A DNA stretch of 64,000 nucleotides from Amoebidium appalachense (Eukaryota; Ichthyosporea): assembly GCA_963693365.1 (NCBI GenBank), contig CAVNZM010000012.1, forward strand, positions 1,612,001 to 1,676,000, read 5' to 3'. The notes beneath the pieces are model-generated. The model saw nothing but the letters and a program-made list of their open reading frames with translations, searched no databases and had not been told where the DNA came from. The translations under genes were made by a program, and so were the position numbers. Shown in pieces: positions 1 through 27,865 of this stretch (the stretch's first letter is position 1; every line of letters begins with the position of its first letter).

Positions 1-74
1 GGTAACTGTATTCGCCTTATGTCTATTCCATTTCGTCGGGTTTCTTCCGTCCACCACATTCTAATTTACCACTT

Positions 75-108
<34 letters not shown>

Positions 109-561
109 TTGGGCCCTCTCTGAGAATGGGCTCTGCTTGTACGCATACTGTGGCCCCCCCTCCCCCCTCCCCCCTCCCCCCCCCCCTGTGGATGACGTGC
201 GCCCCCCTGAGGATGGGCTCTGCTCAAGATGTCTCTTTATGTATGGTTTGCATTCTGCATCGTGTTATCCGTTGTTCATGTGTACTTCGTACCTTACGAC
301 GCATTCAAACCCCCCCCCCCCCCCCCCCCCCCCCCCTCCCCCCCCCCCCCCCCCCCCCCCCCCCTGCGCACCGGGACACATGTCACCACTCCGATGCTCG
401 AATCGTAACCCTTCCTCCCTCCCTCCGCTCTCCCCCCCCCCCTCTGGCTGATGTTGCATACTTGAATGTTTGCCTTTGCATGTGTCCTGCACCATGCTTC
501 TCATCGTGCATGCTTACTTCGTACCGTGTTCCGCATTCAAACCCCCCAAGTCTTCTTTCAG

Positions 562-2311
<1,750 letters not shown>

Positions 2312-2608
2312 CCATGGCCACGAGTGTGCACCCGACGATTCTATTGTCTTTCCTGGGCAATTTTTTGGAGATCAACAGCAAAACATGCATGAATGACGGT
2401 ATTGTAGTGTTAATTGTTTTGGGCAGGTACGGGCACACAGATTTCACACACACAAACATGCTCACACTAGGAGGCATGCGCACAGGTGTATACCTGTTAC
2501 AACACACCCGTGGAAATATGCACACGTTATAGCTGCATGTGTTGTGTCCCCCCCCCCCCCCCCCCCCCCCCCCCCAAAATCCCAAACCCCCCCAACCCAA
2601 CCCCCCAA

Positions 2609-2661
<53 letters not shown>

Positions 2662-3140
2662 AACTTGTTGAAGGACATGCACGATTTTTCACTTCCGCTC
2701 TCAAAGCAGTTTAGTATGGCATATGAATTACTTGAACATTGCACCCTGGTGATGTTTTTTTTTTTTTTTTTTTTTGTTATTTGTTGCTTTGTATCGATGT
2801 TTTCATCGTAGTCTCCTAACTTTTCCAGTTGTCACCGGGGTGATTGTGGTATGACGTGATAGGTTGGAAAAGTTGTAAATATTTCGCTTCCAGTGATATC
2901 GATGTAGCCCCTGCAAAGCAATCAGACTACATGTGTTAGAGTTGATAGTGGTTGGTTTGTCCTCCAGCTGGCACTGGTGGTACCCAAAATATGTATTTAT
3001 CATGTGATAATTTTAATTTTTTTTCTGGCGGCTTCTAATCTTGCTTCCACTTCCGTGGCCCTACCTCGCACCCCCGGCTCCTGCGCACACGGCCATACAT
3101 GTGCACACTATCAGGCAGGCGCAAACACACACACACACAC

Positions 3141-3291
<151 letters not shown>

Positions 3292-3354
3292 CTCTCCCTT
3301 TTTCCCCCTGCCACACACACACACACACACCGCCCCTACCCCCCTCCAAAACAC

Positions 3355-3459
3355 ACACGTACACACACACACACAGGTTGTCATTGTGTTTCCTGGTCAC
3401 TGGTTAGAGAGACGGTCACAGGAAACACAATGACAACCTGTGTGTGTGTGTGTACGTGT
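3355..3459. repeat. Perfect 41-bp inverted repeat with 23-nt loop
   Basis: The left arm 3355-3395 ends in AGGTTGTCATTGTGTTTCCTG. The right arm 3419-3459 is its exact reverse complement, including 15 nt of CA/TG repeat and the ACACGT beyond it. The loop is 3396-3418. The non-repetitive core of about 20 bp on each side shows that this is not just pairing of CA with TG tracts. Confidence 0.9.
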
Positions 3460-3729
3460 CCTGATGACCCCGGCTGGCCGCGGACTAAGTAGTGAGTAGA
3501 CCCATGAATTCCATCAAAATAGTTTCTTGCTTGCACATGCGCATGCCAGGCCTGCAGCCAAAGCTGCCGTACCGTGTTATTATATAGGCAACAAAACCGC
3601 TACAAAACAGCGCATACATAGTCACAATAGGGTTTTCTATATGAGTATGCCTAACGGCTACAGAAAATTCTTATTTGTTTTGCGCCTTCTGTGTATTAGT
3701 ATGGCATAACATAGACAGAAAGAAAGGCA

Positions 3730-3919
3730 TATAAAAGCGCGCTCCAGCTGATATTACTGAGCCGTTCCCAGGATCCACCAATTGAAAGCGTTAAAAGGTT
3801 TTACCGCATTGCTTTTCGCCTTATTTGGTAATATTCCTATATTATCCGCTGCCAATCAGAAACGCAAGAATTCTCACCAACCAATCAGATCAAGATAGGG
3901 GTCCTTGGTTTTTCATTGG
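3730..3919 (+). promoter_or_regulatory. TATA-like element and CCAAT-box cluster upstream of the ATP-grasp gene
   Basis: TATAAAAG lies at 3730-3737. CCAAT boxes in a CCAATCAGA context lie at 3852 and 3881, with an inverted copy (ATTGGCTGA) at 3915. CCAATCA-type sites are the classic target of NF-Y. The gene starts about 420 bp downstream, so these could be distal elements or serve an unseen transcript. Confidence 0.35.
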
Positions 3920-4238
3920 CTGATGATACTCCGCTAGGACCTAGATTTGCCTCCTCGTATATCCTTTGAGTATCTAGATGTACATGTACTTAAAGAATAT
4001 GGCATCTTTGTACAGCAATCCACGCCTTTAAACAATATGTATAAATGTATGTCAAATAAAATTATCAATTATAAAAATCAGCCAAGTTGTGTGTATATAG
4101 ATGAGGCTGTTGCTTTTTAATAATTATTAGGCTGTACTCATTCTTTTCTGTTTCTTGTTTCCTGAAAGCTTTTTAGATAACTACTTCGAATGTTGACATT
4201 GAGATGCATTCCTGAAATCGCTATACAACCCAACTGTC

Positions 4239-4246
4239 TATAAAAA
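4239..4246 (+). promoter_or_regulatory. TATA box candidate for the ATP-grasp gene
   Basis: TATAAAAA sits 97 bp upstream of the ATG at 4336 in non-repetitive sequence. That spacing would give a 5' leader of roughly 60-70 nt. Confidence 0.4.
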
Positions 4247-4335
4247 CCCATGGATACACAATTTGTTTTCAGTTTCCTCGTCTTACCGGCGTGTTCCCTA
4301 CTCTTTGCACACAAGTTTCCAAACACACACTCGAA

Positions 4336-5809
4336 ATGTCTAACATCGACGTTAGCAAGCTTACAGGCCAGGATGAAGCCACCCAGGCTCTCCGCATTCA
4401 GGCCGCAAAAGGGCGCAAACTTCTTTGGCTTACCGTGACCTATTCCTCTTGGGGCGGTGTTCAGTCCACCCTCGGGGAAGCCCTTCCCCTCGGTATTATC
4501 CCTTACTTGGTCTTTAGTGATTCCGACGCTGGGCGCGCTCTCGAGCAGAAATGCCGTGAGGCGGGTTACCTTGACAACAGCTGCGCCATCTTTGCCGACA
4601 TGGCAGATGAAGACACGGCCGGTGATAACATCCTCGCCGCCACCCGGGCAGCCGGCGTCGACCCGAAGGACCTTAACGGCGTGTTTTCGCCCTACGAACA
4701 TGCACAGACTCTCGTCGGGGAGTTGACGGAGAAACTGGGCCTGAAAGGTAACACCAAGGCGGCTAACGTGCACGCACGCAACAAGCTGCAGTCACGTGAG
4801 GTGTGCCGTGCCGCCGGCATCCCTACCCCCCGGTGCCATGCGTGTTCGTAACCACGACGACCTGAAACGGGTGGAGACGGAGTTGGGTTTCCCTGTTGTG
4901 CTTAAACCCCAGTCTGGCGCCGGTTCGGATGGTGTCTACAAGTGCCACAATTTCGACGAGTTAAAGGAATGTTTTGACAAGGCAGACGCAGCCATGCGCA
5001 ACAGCATCATCCTCAACTGGAACCCAGGATGTGAGGAGGGTATCCTCGTCGAGAACTACCTAGACGGAGATGAGTTTGATGTTGACCTTCTGTTCTCTGA
5101 TGGTGAGTGTGTCTACGGCAACGCAAACGACAACTGGCCCACTATGGAGCCCACCTTCCTCGAGACAGGCAGCAATGCCCCTTCGCTCTACTCTGCCGAG
5201 GAGCAGAAAGAGCTCGTTGATTACGCCATTGCCTGTGTGAAGGCCCTCGGGTTCAAGATAGGTTGCTTCCACGTCGAGTGCAAATACACAAAGAACACGC
5301 TTCTTCGCGATGTTAACGGTGTCAAAAAGGGCCAGCCCATGTTGATCGAGGTCAATCCCCGCCTGGGCGGCGGCCGCACCAACCTCCTCCACAAGGAGGT
5401 GTTTAGCGTCAATTTGCAGCAGGAATTCGTTCTCGTGTCTGCCGGCATTCCCATCAACCCACCCAGAATCACCCACCCAACATGCGGTGTCGCCGACTAC
5501 TGCTACTGTGCCCCGCAAACCGGTTTCCTTGCCCACACTCGCTTCCTGGATCACCTGAAGGACCACCCCGACGTCATCTACCAGCTTGTCACCAAGCAGG
5601 CTGGTGACAAGGTCAAGGGCTACGACACGGGTATCCCCGAGTGGGTTGCGTTCTTGGCTGTTAAGAAGCAGAACGTTCACGATGCCATTAAGCTGCTGAA
5701 TGAGCTTCTGGAAACGGTCCACATTCCCATCGTGGCTACCCCAGAGGCAGCGGAGAAGCCACAGGCTGCTGTAACGGCATCAGCAACATCGGGAGCAACG
5801 ACGTTTTGA
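4336..5809 (+). CDS. ATP-grasp ligase (carnosine-synthase / L-amino-acid-ligase-like), frameshifted
   Basis: Single-exon gene of 490 residues once one frameshift is allowed. ATP-grasp enzymes join a carboxylate to an amine or thiol through an acyl-phosphate. The N-terminal ~165 residues (LLWLTVTYSSWGG, LPLGIIPYLVFSDSDAG) look like the pre-ATP-grasp domain. The ATP-grasp fold follows, with GFPVVLKPQSGAGSDGVY near residue 185, an EGILVENYLDGDEFDVD strand, GCFHVECKYT, and the metal/phosphate motif LIEVNPRLGGGR near 337. The C-terminus is Ala/Pro-rich. The ATG is chosen because it opens the conserved N-terminal region. The frame slips at the C6 run 4826-4831: with five C's, GIPTP reads straight into GAMRVRNHDDL. 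Codon use is even and GC-rich on both sides, which favours a sequencing or recent error over an old pseudogene. The exact substrate cannot be read from the sequence. Confidence 0.85.
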
Positions 5810-6202
5810 GCCTGTTTTGATAGTAGGAGTGGTTTCCCCACCCTAAGATGGAGTTTAAGGATGTCGTGGTTTGAGCAGCTTTTGTAGCTCTAAGGATTAA
5901 AGTGGTTTTATGGATTACTACGTAGATGAATTTAAAGTCGATATTTTTAATTGCTTTAATGAAACTAGATATGTTCTCGAGCTTCATACTTGTATCAGTC
6001 AGAGTTTGCTTCGTTCAGTCGGGATATAAATAGTAAAACTGGTACTAGCGGTGTCTATTAATAGTCCTCCTACGGGCACAATAAGGCCCAGTGATGTAGC
6101 AGTTGGCTTGGCCCTCTGGTTTAGGGCCTGCCATCCACTTAAAGACCATTTAAACTTTAAAAGGAATCCAGCGGAAGCTTTTGACATTGTCCCCTCCCCC
6201 CC

Positions 6203-6233
<31 letters not shown>

Positions 6234-7463
6234 ACACACACACACCCACTCAACTACAATCGTTTTTCAACAGCATCCCCCCCTGACCCTTTTCCTTCCC
6301 CCCCTACCACCCCCACCACCCACCCTCCCCCCTGTTGTTTCTAGTCGTCCCAAAATACACTGCACACCCTCCCAACCCCATCCCCCCCCTCCCCCCCCCC
6401 CCCCCCCCCTCCGAGGGGATCCACCCGTTTTCAACCAACTCCTCCCGGCCACCTGATCTCCCGGGTGACATGAACACATGTAGCACACAAAATCAACACA
6501 AGAACAAACACGTGGGGGCGCACACACACGTGTGCACACAAAGTATTAACGCACACACTCACACTCACTCACACTTGCTCGCTCACGCGTGTCGCACACA
6601 CCTGACTTATCACGATGTAATAACTGTTCAACTTTGAATATATGTAAGCGCACGTCGAACATCATGTACGTGACGAAAGAGATAGCCCTAGTTATTAGCT
6701 GTGTCCCCGCGAGGGTAGAGGGGGGGGGGGGGGGGGAGGGGGAGGGGGGGGGGGGGGGGGGGGGGGGCATCCACGCACACATAAACCAAAAAGAAAAAAA
6801 GAATTTCAAGAGTTTCAAGCGTTATTATTTCACCATGTGTTATATTTACCCCCCGTCCCCCCGCCGAGCCCCCCCCCCCCCCCCCCCCCCCCCCCCGCGG
6901 CCTCCAAAGGTCTCTGTCCCTGGCCCCTTCCTACTTTTCCCCCGCTCGATTGAGCCCCCCGGCCTCCCCCTCCCCCCCCCCCCCCCCCCCCCCGTTCCCC
7001 TCACCTTCAACGCACCAGGCCCTCCGGGACTAGTACTTGCAACCCCCTCTCCATCCCCCCCCCCCCCCCCTCCCCCCCCCCTCTCCCCTCCCCCCTCCCT
7101 CCCGCCCCCGCCCCCCGCTCCCTCCCAACAAACCACCACGTGCACCACGTGACCACCTGATCCACAACCATTCTAGATTTGTGAAGGCGCTGCTCGGAGG
7201 CTGCAACAGGCATCTATTAATTACATCGAATGAAACTAATTAATTACATCGAATGGAAACTAAACTAGGCTATGCTCCACCCCGCAGCCAGTCAAACCAT
7301 GCCCACACCCTCCCTCCCCCCCCCCCTTCCCCCCCCCCCCCCCCCCCCCCCCCGCCCCCCCTCCCCCCGGAAGTTCCCCACACACATGCACACACAAAGA
7401 CAATATATATTAATCAATGCACCGTATTAGAAGCCGGAAACTGTTACAAACCAACTATTGCGA

Positions 7464-7529
<66 letters not shown>

Positions 7530-7661
7530 ACAACTCCCCCTCCCCTTCCCCCCCGGACCACCACCACCACCGTGATGGTCACCACCAACCAAAAAAACTT
7601 ATACAAAATTAGAAAAAATAGAAATCAAAAAGGAAACTTTAAACTTGGCAAGGAGACCAGT

Positions 7662-7698
<37 letters not shown>

Positions 7699-7781
7699 AC
7701 CACCACCACCACCACCACACCACCACCAGCACCACCACTCACCTCCCCATCTCGAGCCCACTCCCTCCCCCTCCCCACACA

Positions 7782-7833
<52 letters not shown>

Positions 7834-8215
7834 CATGCACACATGCAGAGGAGGTGAACGTACACACTAACATGCACTCATTGCACGCACACACACACAC
7901 ACGCACACGTGCACGCACACACACATGCACACACACGCGCGCGCGCTCGTGTCAAACTGCACAACACACGAATACACGCACGCACGCACGTACGCACGGT
8001 GTCATGATGGTCATGCACGGGGCTTGCCAAACGTACATGCCCGTGATTTACGGCATAATATGCATGTACATGTGTGAATTCCGAGGCTGAGTATACGGCC
8101 ACACGTGTTGCAAGCGCATGTATGTACATGTTTACACCACTGCTACTGAACTCATGACTTGCTGGCATCATTAATACACAGGTTCCGAAGCCTGTAACTA
8201 CTCTTGCCGTTTCAG

Positions 8216-8412
8216 TGCTATCGCCATATAATAACAAGCACCCTGAGCAAATTGCCGCTGGGACACGCATACGTACGAAAACAAGCTGTGAAACCGAATT
8301 AGCTCCAAACCTCGGGTGTTTTCTGGGTCATCTGATTTATCGTTGGAATGCTTATGGAATGCGCTTCCGTTCCATGGCTAAAGAGGCCGCAGGTGACACT
8401 GTCACAGCCTGA
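8216..8412 (+). CDS. Possible orphan terminal exon
   Basis: Open frame of about 65 codons after a good acceptor (ttgccgtttcag), ending in TGA at 8410-8412. It reads LSPYNNKHPEQIAAG.. to ..RSMAKEAAGDTVTA with mixed composition, unlike the surrounding repeats. No upstream exon in matching phase was found and no family is recognised. It could be chance. Confidence 0.2.
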
Positions 8413-8714
8413 GAGGTCTCCTACAATATATTTCATGCATGCATCACACCTTTGAAGCACATGCATTTATGCTGTAGTACACATGTATGCTTTTGAGAAA
8501 GTATAGGTATTCACTCTGTGGTTTATACTGTGCATTTGTTTTGAGTAATTATTTTTTGAGGGATGTGATAGACTGTACGTAATGTTCTGGCAGAACAACG
8601 ATCTATGTTGTCTAAGGACACTCTCCCCGTCCTCCCTGTTCTCTCGTGATTGCAGCGAATTTTTCATAGTACTAGTCTTCACCCTAAAAAACTGAAATTA
8701 CCCGTGATTCCTTT

Positions 8715-8722
8715 TATAAATA
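8715..8722 (+). promoter_or_regulatory. TATA box candidate for the membrane-protein gene
   Basis: TATAAATA in an AT-rich island, 171 bp upstream of the start codon at 8886. Confidence 0.3.
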
Positions 8723-8885
8723 TATATAGATAAGGCTAGCCCGTATTTTCTCAGTATATGTTGCCGATCCTGTTAAAGGTTGCCCTGCATCCCCAGTGAT
8801 TGAGAAAGACCAATGTGAGTAGGCCTAGGGGCGTCATTTTTGGAACATAGCACAGTGCCACAGGCTGTGGAGTCCAAAGAAGAAC

Positions 8886-22040
<13,155 letters not shown>

Positions 22041-22319
22041 TAGAAGGCATTTTCCCTTTTTTTCTCTCTCTCTATCTTTTTCCCTTCCTGTTTTGTTTCA
22101 TTGTTGCGAATGATTTGTTAAGTTGCCTCGAATGTCACAGAAGGTCCTTGAAGGGGTTGAGCGAAGTGCTTCTGTTTTGATCGAACGAACGGATTTTGGG
22201 CTAAATAACACATGTACACAGTGTGGATTATATGCATACCAGCACGCTCGGACACATACGCACACAGTCTAATAGACTGTTGGAAGACCAATCATAAGCC
22301 CCACAAGCTGCACACACAT

Positions 22320-22359
<40 letters not shown>

Positions 22360-22895
22360 ATGCAAGCAACACAAGCACATACACAGGCATACATCATGTG
22401 CACGATTGGTCATAATGCAAAGTAAATCATAGCCACAGTATATGTATGTATGCAGCAACATGTACACAAATTCGTACGCAAATTTTGTGGCACCCTTTCT
22501 TGTACGAATCTGAACAACCATTTCCGTTTTTAGATAACACCATGACTATTTCTGTAGTTAAGCAATGAGATGATAAGGCTATAAGGGGCCTCTTGAACCC
22601 TGATATGTACTGTGCAGCAAAATCAAGCTGTTATTAGTAGTGGTTCCATTTGTTTGTTGGTCGAATGCAAGCAGCTTGGGCCAAGTAAACTGTGATTACG
22701 AGCTATGTTGAAGCCCCGACATATTTCAGCGGTACTTGATGATTTTCATTTCGTATAATGAGTTACGTTGATGTGCATATGTACCGGTTTGTGTATTGAA
22801 TGTAAAAGGTACATATGCTACATACGCCAGCTTTGAAGCATGCGCAACAAAAAAATTCCTCAAAGCTTCGGTCATCAAACCATCGGAGTTGCACA

Positions 22896-22939
<44 letters not shown>

Positions 22940-23097
22940 ACCACACACACACACGCACGCACGCACAAAAAAAAAAAAGACATGTCATGCACACACATTA
23001 CTCGCTCACTCACACGGCCGGCTCACTCACCACTCGCTGATGTCGACTCGTTCACTCACTCACCCTGAATCACACACACACACACCCTAGTTCTCCA

Positions 23098-23128
<31 letters not shown>

Positions 23129-24535
23129 ACCCCCAGTTGGGGGGTCCCCCCAACCCCCTGGGCCCCTCCCCCCCCGCCCCGCCCCGCCTCCCCTCCCCCG
23201 GTTCTTCCTGCCCCAGCCTCTCATATTAGCCTAAGAGTAGTAAAGAATCTTGCATATATGTGACATGCATTACTACTAAAAACTCGCGCGTATGCCATGC
23301 AGAATTGTATAGAAAATTCAAGTGCACGTGTCAGTGACACACGCTTGCACACCATATGCATGGCCAAATTAATGGCCTAGAGTTGTGCACGTGTGTTTTT
23401 GTGTGTGCCACCACGGTACATGTGTGTGACAGTTTGTGTGCGGTGTGTGTGTGTGTGTGATGTGTGTGTGTGTGTGCGTGTGTGTGTACACGTGTGTGTG
23501 TGTGTGTGTGCGTGCGTGCGTGTGTGTGTGTATTTGTGTGTGTGCGTGTGTGTGTGTGTATCGTGTGTGTGTGTGTGTGTGGGTCTGTGTGTGCCTGTGT
23601 GTGTCTGTGCACACTTGTGCGTGCAAGTCTGCATCATGCATGGCTTCCTATATACCAACATGCATGCTGGTACCGTAAGGAGGCCTTGGCGCGTATCATA
23701 GTACTGTGTATGACACGTGTAAACTACACATCGACATATGATGTGCACGGTGGTGTTTCGAGCAGGGTTCGAAATTCGAAGTCTATTATGTGGTTCAAGT
23801 CAAGGGAGAACACCCATATCCATGTTTGGTATAATGTAAACACTTCTAGGCCAATCATAATGAATGACGCCCAGTGGACCCCATTCTTTTTATCGTATTT
23901 TTTTATTTTTTTCTTTTGACTGGATTTATTCGACGGAAAGATATGACAAGTATGCACGGCATACTGAGAAGACAATAAAAACTTCACACGAGTTATCCAG
24001 TAACAAGTGCATACTGAGATACCTGAACACTGTGTGAAAATCATATAAATACTCAATGTGACGACCAACAGAATTCAACAAAAAGTCTAAAGTGTTCAAT
24101 ATTTTTTTATAATGACTTCATTGATATGCTCATGAAAAGAGAAGCAATCGTATTTTTGTTAGTGTTTTGTATCATACTAAGCGCTGTATTCTAATAAAAA
24201 GATATTTATATATAAAAATAGTTTATTTTCTTTATTTATGCAGTTATTACATTATTTATACTGTAAAATTTTGCATTTTAAGCTCCCACTGAAGCCTGAT
24301 AGTATCTATGTTGATGATATCCAGTATTTTGGAAATGGGGGTCAAGATGGTTCTACGTTGTCAGTTCCACTTGGGCTGGGCTGGGCGCTTGGCGCAGCGT
24401 CCGCACGCAGCAGTGTGCATAACCTTTTTTGCATAAAACAGCAGGCGTTGAAACGTGTGAGAACAAAATCAGTACTTTTCCCAGCCAACACAACCAATCC
24501 CTCTCTCTCAAACACACACACACACACACATCGGC
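22041..24535. other. Intergenic region between membrane-protein and SDR genes
   Basis: Mostly AT-rich, non-repetitive DNA with CA (22319-22357), poly-C (22899-22940, 23100-23129) and GT (23441-23610) tracts. A short open frame at 22796-22900 (VKGTYATYASFEACATKK) ends in poly-C and has no support as an exon. Nothing else is recognisable. Confidence 0.5.
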
Positions 24536-25549
24536 ATGCTACGTGGCCGTCCTCTTCTCGTTTTCACTTTAGTCGCCGTACCCTTTGCATCCTACCTCGT
24601 GCACACCCACAACAAAACATACGCCATGAATCTCGCTTCCGTTCGCGCTGCAAACGCAGCGGCCGGCTCTTTTTCCGGACGTCGTGCCGTAGTGGTGGGG
24701 GCAACGTCCGGAATTGGCCGTGCTGTGGCAGTGCGTCTTGCAAAGGCAGATTTTGATGTTGTTGCTGTCGGGCGGGATGCAAAACGCGGGCAAGAAGTGA
24801 TCGATGAAATGTCTACTGTCGGCAAAGGGAAATATGAGTTTGTGAGTGTTGATGGGTCCCTCGTTGGCAACGCGTACAAGTTCGGCGCTCAGTTCGGAGA
24901 GAAAAACCCCTCGCTGGATGTGCTCGTGTTCACGCAGGGCATCGCAACTACCCAAGGGCGTACTGAGACGTCAGAGGGTCTGGACGTAAAAATGTCTCTC
25001 CATTACTATTCACGCATGGGGTTTGTTGATGCACTTCTGCCGTTGCTTCGCAAGGGAACCTCCCCAAAGGTTCTCTCGGTGCTTTCCGCTGGCGTGCACT
25101 CGGCATATACAAACTGGAAGGAAGACCCTGAACTAAAGCAACATTACTCGCTCAAAAATGCGGCCGACGCAGCTGGTTTCTACAACGACATAGCGCTAGA
25201 TAGTTTCTCCCGCGACCCTGCCAATTCCGCCATCACATTCATCCACGCTGCGCCCGGATTCGTCTCTACCTCATGGGGCACTGAAATGCCCTGGTACATT
25301 AAGCCAGTTGTGCGTGGATTGCAGATTTTTGGAAGGAATGCGAACGATTGCGCTGAGTTCATGGTTGCACCCATTCTTCAGAATTCAGAACCTGGTGGTC
25401 AGAAGTCGGGGTTGAGGCTGATTGGGTCGAATGCGGAGGTGGTTAAGACGGTGAAGGAGCACGAGGGGGCAAGGGAGGAGGTGTGGGCACACACACAGAA
25501 GGTGTTGGAAGGGGTGAAGCAAAAGGTGACGTCAGGTGCAAGCGCGTGA
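24536..25549 (+). CDS. Short-chain dehydrogenase/reductase (SDR), N-terminally anchored
   Basis: Intronless, 337 residues. SDRs are NAD(P)H-dependent oxidoreductases with a Rossmann fold. The first ~23 residues form a hydrophobic signal anchor (PLLVFTLVAVPFASYLV), suggesting an ER or other membrane location. The cofactor loop GATSGIG is at 55-61, with VAVGRDAKRG next, an LDVLVFTQGIA strand where NAG usually occurs, and the catalytic-Ser strand VLSVLSAG (S184). The usual YxxxK is not clear: the best candidate is Y204 in HYSLKNAA, which gives YxxK. Similar YSL(S/K)NA segments occur, as I recall, in uncharacterised fungal SDRs. FIHAAPGFVSTSWG is the normal post-active-site PG motif. An internal Met at residue 31 would remove the anchor. 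Substrate unknown. Confidence 0.88.
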   Translation: MLRGRPLLVFTLVAVPFASYLVHTHNKTYAMNLASVRAANAAAGSFSGRRAVVVGATSGIGRAVAVRLAKADFDVVAVGRDAKRGQEVIDEMSTVGKGKYEFVSVDGSLVGNAYKFGAQFGEKNPSLDVLVFTQGIATTQGRTETSEGLDVKMSLHYYSRMGFVDALLPLLRKGTSPKVLSVLSAGVHSAYTNWKEDPELKQHYSLKNAADAAGFYNDIALDSFSRDPANSAITFIHAAPGFVSTSWGTEMPWYIKPVVRGLQIFGRNANDCAEFMVAPILQNSEPGGQKSGLRLIGSNAEVVKTVKEHEGAREEVWAHTQKVLEGVKQKVTSGASA

Positions 25550-26172
25550 GGATTCGCAATGTTTATGAGCACAGGTGACCTCACGCTGGTTTGTGGATAC
25601 GGGTTGGATGTTTGCACTTATTGCAGCAGGCTCTCAGCATAGTGACAGCTGTTTTTTTTGCTTTTAATTAATCCATACGTAGGAACATGACACGTGATTC
25701 CGACCTGAATGCACAGACTATCATAGTAGAAGTGGAGTGTTCGGTCATTGCTTGTGAAGGCATGATTTGCATGGTTTAGTTCGAAACAGTACTTGTGGAA
25801 AGTTCGCTGATGCTTCTTTACTGGGGACACCACACTACAGCGAAGATGTCGCTATGTTTTGCTCTACATATAAAGAAGTTTTTGAGCAAACGAGGAGGGT
25901 TTTTGATTGCCGGTATAATCTAATATAGGGGCACAAATGTATGTCGGTACCTGAGCTACACGACTTTTCGAGATCCCTTTCCCCCCCCTAGAATTATAAC
26001 ACGGTTTGTTGAAAGCTTTCAGCGTTCTAGCGATGATGGGGATGTTACGTTAAACATATGTTACTTGCGAACATGGCTCGCCTGCATACGTATGGTACCC
26101 GAGGTGTGCTGCCGAAACATTTCTTAGCAAGCCTAAAGACGTCAAAATTGTACTACCGGATGGTTTATAATT

Positions 26173-26204
<32 letters not shown>

Positions 26205-26620
26205 ATTGATTGCATACAAACATGCACCCACACGTACACCCAATATCTCAAAAACACACCTGCGGGCACACACACACAAACTGCTGAGTACACAGGTACA
26301 CACGTACGTGCACACACACACACTCTTTCTCACGCTCTAACTCGGTTGCACGGTCTCTTGCGCACACACGCGTACATCGACTTGCGACATTTTACATACA
26401 CATGTACATACATGCCCTGCACACACCCGCAGACACACAGACAAAAGCAAATGCGCGCATGCACGCAGGCACATGCAGGCACACACAAACACACCTGCAC
26501 ACCTGCACACCTGCACACAGTGTCCACCCCACGTAAGTACACACGTGTAGGCACAAACACACAAACATACACGGGCTACGTGCCCACCGTGACTATCCAC
26601 GTTGCAAAAGGGGGGGAAAG

Positions 26621-26664
<44 letters not shown>

Positions 26665-27117
26665 CTATTATTAGTACGGTAACCCCCCGAGTCCGGTCAC
26701 TATCGGATATCATCTGAATAGATCATGTGCAAACACCATAAACAGTTGGTTCAAACATATATTCGCAGTTATATGACTTACTCAAACCCAAAACGTAAGA
26801 ACGAGCCTCAGGATGACTATATCACCTGAGAAATTCCGGATGTTACTAATATCATAGTATACACCACGGGCATCCCCTTCGAATTCCATCGAATCCATCC
26901 CCCCTTCCTCCCCACTCCCCCCCCCCCCCCCCCCCCCCCCCCCCTTTCCGGAATCCCCCCTTCCCTTCTGTGGGCCTGGGCATCTTAAGAAATGTGTCTT
27001 TCCACGCCGCCTGGGGTCTCTCTCAGTCAATGGGAGGCATCTTAGTGCAGCTATGCTAAGTTGTAATTGCTCTCTCGTTCCAAACCTTTGGCACTGATGC
27101 ATTCCTCCCTCCCGCGG

Positions 27118-27214
<97 letters not shown>

Positions 27215-27296
27215 CCTGCCTGCCTACCCGACGCCGTCCGGGCCGTCGTTACCGACCTGGCGGGATGACCCCTCTCCCATATTGACCCCCCCCCCC

Positions 27297-27327
<31 letters not shown>

Positions 27328-27775
27328 ACACACATACACACACAAAAACGGTATTCATGATCTCCACCTAGCCCAGCGACACAGAGTGTAGATATGAACT
27401 AGAATGCTCGACATAAGTTTCAGTTTACTGCATCCTTCAGGGATATTTATTCACATTTTACAACGAGCAATAAAACCTTCGATCAAATGAACATAAAATG
27501 ATAAAAATATGTTTAACCCCTACCTGGCACGATACATGCCTAATAGTATCATTCATGTCAAGTATACTGTACACAAAAGCGTGGTATAATAAAACAATAA
27601 AAAGAGTAGGAATATGCATACAATACCTAGAATGTGTTAGTAGCTCAATTTTTGAATCGCGTCATAATAAAACCGTTACACATAGTATTCATACCAACTT
27701 GAAGCCTAAAATCTCTTTGTAACGGCTTCTTGTACATGTGGTGGGTGCATGTACGTGCATGTGAGTGTTTAGGTT

Positions 27776-27865
<90 letters not shown>

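Larger units (their letters stand above)
5810..8885. other. Intergenic region dominated by poly-C, poly-G, CA and ACGC repeats
   Basis: No confident gene. Notable tracts are poly-C/CA at 6190-6245, poly-G at 6719-6767, long poly-C at 6863-6896 and 7465-7529, and (ACGC)n at about 7789-7833. A near-perfect direct repeat (TAATTACATCGAATG-AAACTA) lies at about 7217-7262. On the minus strand, 6593-6699 could be an exon (open, acceptor ggggacacag, donor CAG|GTGTGT), but no partner exons were found. Confidence 0.5.

Noticed and set aside
6050-6180. tRNA-derived SINE
   Set aside because: A box-A-like TAGCAGTTGG is present, but no box B or second copy was seen.
24238-24535. ORF upstream of the SDR gene as an N-terminal extension
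   Set aside because: Different frame from the SDR, no fitting splice sites, and the SDR already has a complete N-terminus.
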